Positions 60,451 through 64,000 of a stretch of DNA of 64,000 bases are shown here, in pieces. The notes under the pieces are model-generated. The model ran no database searches, had not been told where the DNA came from, and saw only the letters and a list, made by a program, of their open reading frames with translations. Each line of letters opens with the position of its first letter. The first letter of the stretch is position 1. This DNA is from Odiellus spinosus (lineage: Eukaryota; Arthropoda; Arachnida; Opiliones; Phalangiidae): positions 5,300,601-5,364,600 of the forward strand of contig OY987237.1 of assembly GCA_963920705.1 (NCBI GenBank), written 5' to 3'. A program made the position numbers and the translations under genes.

Positions 60451-62003
60451 GGTTAGGGAAAATCGTTGGAAAAGGTCAGGGAAAATCGTTGGAAAAGGTC
60501 AGGGAAAATCGTTGGAAAAGGTCAGGGAAAATCGTTGGAAAAGGTCAGGGAAAATCGTTGGAAAAGGTTAGGGAAAATCGTTGGAAAAGGTCGGGGAAAA
60601 TCGTTGGAAAAGGTCGGGGAAAATCGTTGGAAAAGGTCGGGGAAAATCGTTGGAAAAGGTCGGGGAAAATCGTTGGAAAAGGTCGGGGAAAATCGTTGGA
60701 AAAGGTCGGGGAAAATCGTTGGAAAAGGTCGGGGAAAATCGTTGGAAAAGGTCGGGGAAAATCGTTGGAAAAGGTCGGGGAAAATCGTTGGAAAAGGTCG
60801 GGGAAAATCGTTGGAAAAGGTCGGGGAAAATCGTTGGAAAAGGTCGGGGAAAATCGTTGGAAAAGGTCGGGGAAAATCGTTGGAAAAGGTCGGGGAAAAT
60901 CGTTGGAAAAGGTCGGGGAAAATCGTTGGAAAAGGTCGGGGAAAATCGTTGGAAAAGGTCGGGGAAAATCGTTGGAAAAGGTCGGGGAAAATCGTTGGAA
61001 AAGGTCGGGGAAAATCGTTGGAAAAGGTCGGGGAAAATCGTTGGAAAAGGTCGGGGAAAATCGTTGGAAAAGGTCGGGGAAAATCGTTGGAAAAGGTCGG
61101 GGAAAATCGTTGGAAAAGGTCGGGGAAAATCGTTGGAAAAGGTCGGGGAAAATCGTTGGAAAAGGTCGGGGAAAATCGTTGGAAAAGGTCGGGGAAAATC
61201 GTTGGAAAAGGTCGGGGAAAATCGTTGGAAAAGGTCGGGGAAAATCGTTGGAAAAGGTCGGGGAAAATCGTTGGAAAAGGTCGGGGAAAATCGTTGGAAA
61301 AGGTCGGGGAAAATCGTTGGAAAAGGTCGGGGAAAATCGTTGGAAAAGGTCGGGGAAAATCGTTGGAAAAGGTCGGGGAAAATCGTTGGAAAAGGTCGGG
61401 GAAAATCGTTGGAAAAGGTCGGGGAAAATCGTTGGAAAAGGTCGGGGAAAATCGTTGGAAAAGGTCGGGGAAAATCGTTGGAAAAGGTCGGGGAAAATCG
61501 TTGGAAAAGGTCGGGGAAAATCGTTGGAAAAGGTCGGGGAAAATCGTTGGAAAAGGTCGGGGAAAATCGTTGGAAAAGGTCGGGGAAAATCGTTGGAAAA
61601 GGTCGGGGAAAATCGTTGGAAAAGGTCGGGGAAAATCGTTGGAAAAGGTCGGGGAAAATCGTTGGAAAAGGTCGGGGAAAATCGTTGGAAAAGGTCGGGG
61701 AAAATCGTTGGAAAAGGTCGGGGAAAATCGTTGGAAAAGGTCGGGGAAAATCGTTGGAAAAGGTCGGGGAAAATCGTTGGAAAAGGTCGGGGAAAATCGT
61801 TGGAAAAGGTCGGGGAAAATCGTTGGAAAAGGTCGGGGAAAATCGTTGGAAAAGGTCGGGGAAAATCGTTGGAAAAGGTCGGGGAAAATCGTTGGAAAAG
61901 GTCGGGGAAAATCGTTGGAAAAGGTCGGGGAAAATCGTTGGAAAAGGTCGGGGAAAATCGTTGGAAAAGGTCGGGGAAAATCGTTGGAAAAGGTCAGGGA
62001 AAA
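60451..62003. repeat. 23-bp minisatellite, 68 units
   Basis: The period is exactly 23 bp. Six leading units carry TTAGGG or TCAGGG, 61 units carry TCGGGG (60591 to 61971 in steps of 23), and one closing unit carries TCAGGG. No difference between the 61 core units was noticed and no indel breaks the period. As 23 is not a multiple of 3, all three plus frames translate to the same Lys/Arg/Gly-rich polypeptide and remain open (540, 518 and 481 codons). The reverse frames also lack stops. It is a tandem DNA repeat, not a gene. Confidence 0.95.
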
Positions 62004-62044
62004 CCTGGAAAAGTCAGGGAATTTGAATCTGAAAAAACTGATTA

Positions 62045-63070
62045 AATTAAAACGGCATATTCAAAATCGATCTTTTTCGTACGACTAGATTAAGAACTGT
62101 TACGAAACTGACGGTGCGAAAGGAACCTTATTACGTGGCAGATTAAGGCGCGAGAATCAAATGTTGGCTCCCTATAATAGTCACGTGACCATAGTGGGGA
62201 GTTTTTAAAATTTTTGCGAAGCTGGCGATTATAAAATTGATCTATGACATATTTATACTTGTTTTGAATTGTTTTACAAAGATCTTTCATAAAGGCTAAT
62301 GAAATTCCATTTGAAAAGTTCTTAAAAATTTTTCTGGGAAATATTGAAATATATTTTTGACCCGTGATAACGCGGCTTCAGTCAATCATTGCTTGCTTTT
62401 CCCTTGATATTGTATAAGGCGATTGCTCCTATAACTAGTTAGAAACAGCCCTAGCCTCACCCAATTCAAAACGCGTGCTTAATAAATTAGAGGCTATACG
62501 TTACTGGGCCCCCGTAGTATTAATATCGGAGATGAAATAATAATGATATATTCTCCGCGTGGCGGCACGTGCTGCCTTTATTGAGCTCGGATCTACCCTA
62601 TATATTAATACGAAGATACCTACAATTAGAAGACTTAGAATATGTTATATAATCTAGAAATTAAATTTGTTTTTGACATGTTGGATGAATATTACGCAAT
62701 GTTTAGCGAGTCGAGATAATTTAGTTTTCGTTGTGGTTTAATAATACGCGTACTGCGTTTCCTGATTTAGACAAGTGATGCCTTTGACCTTGTATAATTA
62801 TCATAATGTAATCTGACTTGGGCTTTACGTTAAGCTTGTTGATGTTGTTATATACGATTAGGGTATTATGTTTTGACGGAGATTAACTTATGAAATATTT
62901 ATGGCTGTAATGGATTACGTCTAGAAGGAAATATCAAGATACAATAGTGAATTTTAGTCTTATAGCTAGACGATAAGTTATACCATAATTGTTTTTCAGA
63001 TAATTTATTTTCTAATTTCGTTTTTATGACCAATAGCAATAACTTAGTTCCTGAATCAGTTTTGACCAAT
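62045..63070. other. AT-rich non-coding DNA
   Basis: No gene was recognised. Confidence 0.4.
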
Positions 63071-63072
63071 TA

Positions 63073-63250
63073 GAGGTCCGGGTTTGAACAAGAAATAAAT
63101 TTCGGATTATTTTATCTTTGTTCATTATTTGAAATTATCCACGGAAAGTCTATGATAAATCCAATGTAATCGAAATATTTAACAGAATATTATTAATTAA
63201 TAACTGATTAACCAAATATTTGTGGATTATCCTGTCCAAACCCCGACCTT
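63073..63250. mobile_element. Mariner-type MITE, copy 3
   Basis: The element starts GAGGTCCGGGTTTGAACAAG and ends CTGTCCAAACCCCGACCTT, flanked by TA (63071-63072 and 63251-63252). The block GAAATTATCCACGG is shared with copy 1. Confidence 0.7.
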
Positions 63251-63252
63251 TA

Positions 63253-64000
63253 TTACCAATAGTTTATGAACTAATTTTAATTTGCTTGGTTGTCGGAGTT
63301 TGTATAACCTTTATTATTTAGATAAATCTATTGAATTATTTTCAGATATTATTATACGTTTGTTTAAAAATAAACCATGTATAATTCCAATTAATTTTTA
63401 ACTTATTATAAAACATAATACTCTTATCTGTTTTAATCCGAAAATGACCTTCCGAATTATACGTTTGAATTAGAAAAATTATTTAAAAAAATAATTAAAA
63501 TCTAAACCATAAATATAACATGATGTAGGCCTTAATAGGGTTGGTGTATTTTACTAAGCAAGTCTGTTAAGTTATTAGGCACATTTCTTTTATGGCAAAT
63601 CTCCTAAATTCCTTAGCAGTCAGTCTAGGATTAAAAAGAGAGTAGCGTTCCGATTGTGTATCCTTCCGGGAAGGACATTTAAAACATTCTTACATTTAAA
63701 ACTAATCACCTTATCAAAATAGGATGTAGCGGTACGCATTTACTGGTCGGAGACGGAACTTTCTCGAGTTTTCTTATCAGTGAACAAAACGAATTACTCT
63801 AATTAAGAAACAATCCTTTCCCCAAGCCCAGAAACTCTACTTACCCTAACTGTAAGTACCGAACGTACTTAGAAAAGTGGGGCTAAGTATAGCTAACCCA
63901 TTTCAAATATTAAATTATGGAAATCTCTCCTTCGTCCGGTTGTGTCGGAGCTGTCTTTCTACGCTCAGAATCTCTTTGTGTTTTCAACGCTCATAAATGT
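63253..64000. other. AT-rich DNA to the window edge
   Basis: No gene can be supported. A frame from an ATG at 63917 is still open at the edge, but only 28 codons are visible. Confidence 0.35.

Noticed and set aside
60466-62088. Three overlapping long plus-strand ORFs (540, 518 and 481 codons)
   Set aside because: They are the three frames of the 23-bp minisatellite. All give the same basic repeat, and none has unique flanking coding sequence or a recognisable domain.
63917-64000. ATG frame open at the window edge
   Set aside because: Only 28 codons are visible, with no motif or splice context.

Overview
This window is nuclear DNA of an animal, most probably an arthropod. It is AT-rich and gene-poor, with GT-AG introns mostly of 57-280 bp. 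It carries a tandem cluster of mitochondrial-clan cytochrome P450s (an animal P450 clan) and many short inverted-repeat transposon relics. A hexapod such as a springtail would fit, but the species cannot be named from the sequence.

Layout. 1-7.4 kb holds little recognisable coding: one possible terminal exon near 1.7-1.9 kb, a GC-richer promoter-like patch at 2.7-2.8 kb and a tRNA-like inverted pair at 6.7 kb. 7.49-9.21 kb (+) holds the last six exons of a BTB-BACK-TLDc gene whose first BTB exon was not found. 9.5-11.65 kb is transposon-derived. 12.23-21.45 kb (-) is a head-to-tail cluster of three complete P450 genes with 518, 524 and 536 codons. Each has eight exons, identical intron phases, an intact heme loop, ExxR and an I-helix motif. 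The two downstream copies are close relatives and share upstream DNA; the third is more diverged. A 1001-bp transposon sits exactly at a 5' splice site of the middle gene.

21.5-64 kb is mostly non-coding. Its one well-supported gene (45.34-46.2 kb, -) encodes a 62-residue secreted glycine-rich peptide, with a TATA box, a 5'-UTR intron and a split CDS. Everything else recognised there is repeat-derived: a Mutator-like transposase fragment (40.2-41.1 kb); short-element families with 7-bp, TTAA or TA target duplications, some nested; tandem repeats of 177, about 145 and about 150 bp; and a 23-bp minisatellite of 68 units (60.45-62.0 kb).

Function. The P450 trio looks like a locally expanded detoxification or secondary-metabolism cluster, made by duplications that carried promoter DNA along. 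The main novelty is in the mobile elements: three unrelated short-element families share 7-bp duplications and CA...TG ends. One landed on a P450 splice donor so that its target duplication rebuilt the donor, and one lies in the 5'-UTR intron of the secreted-peptide gene.
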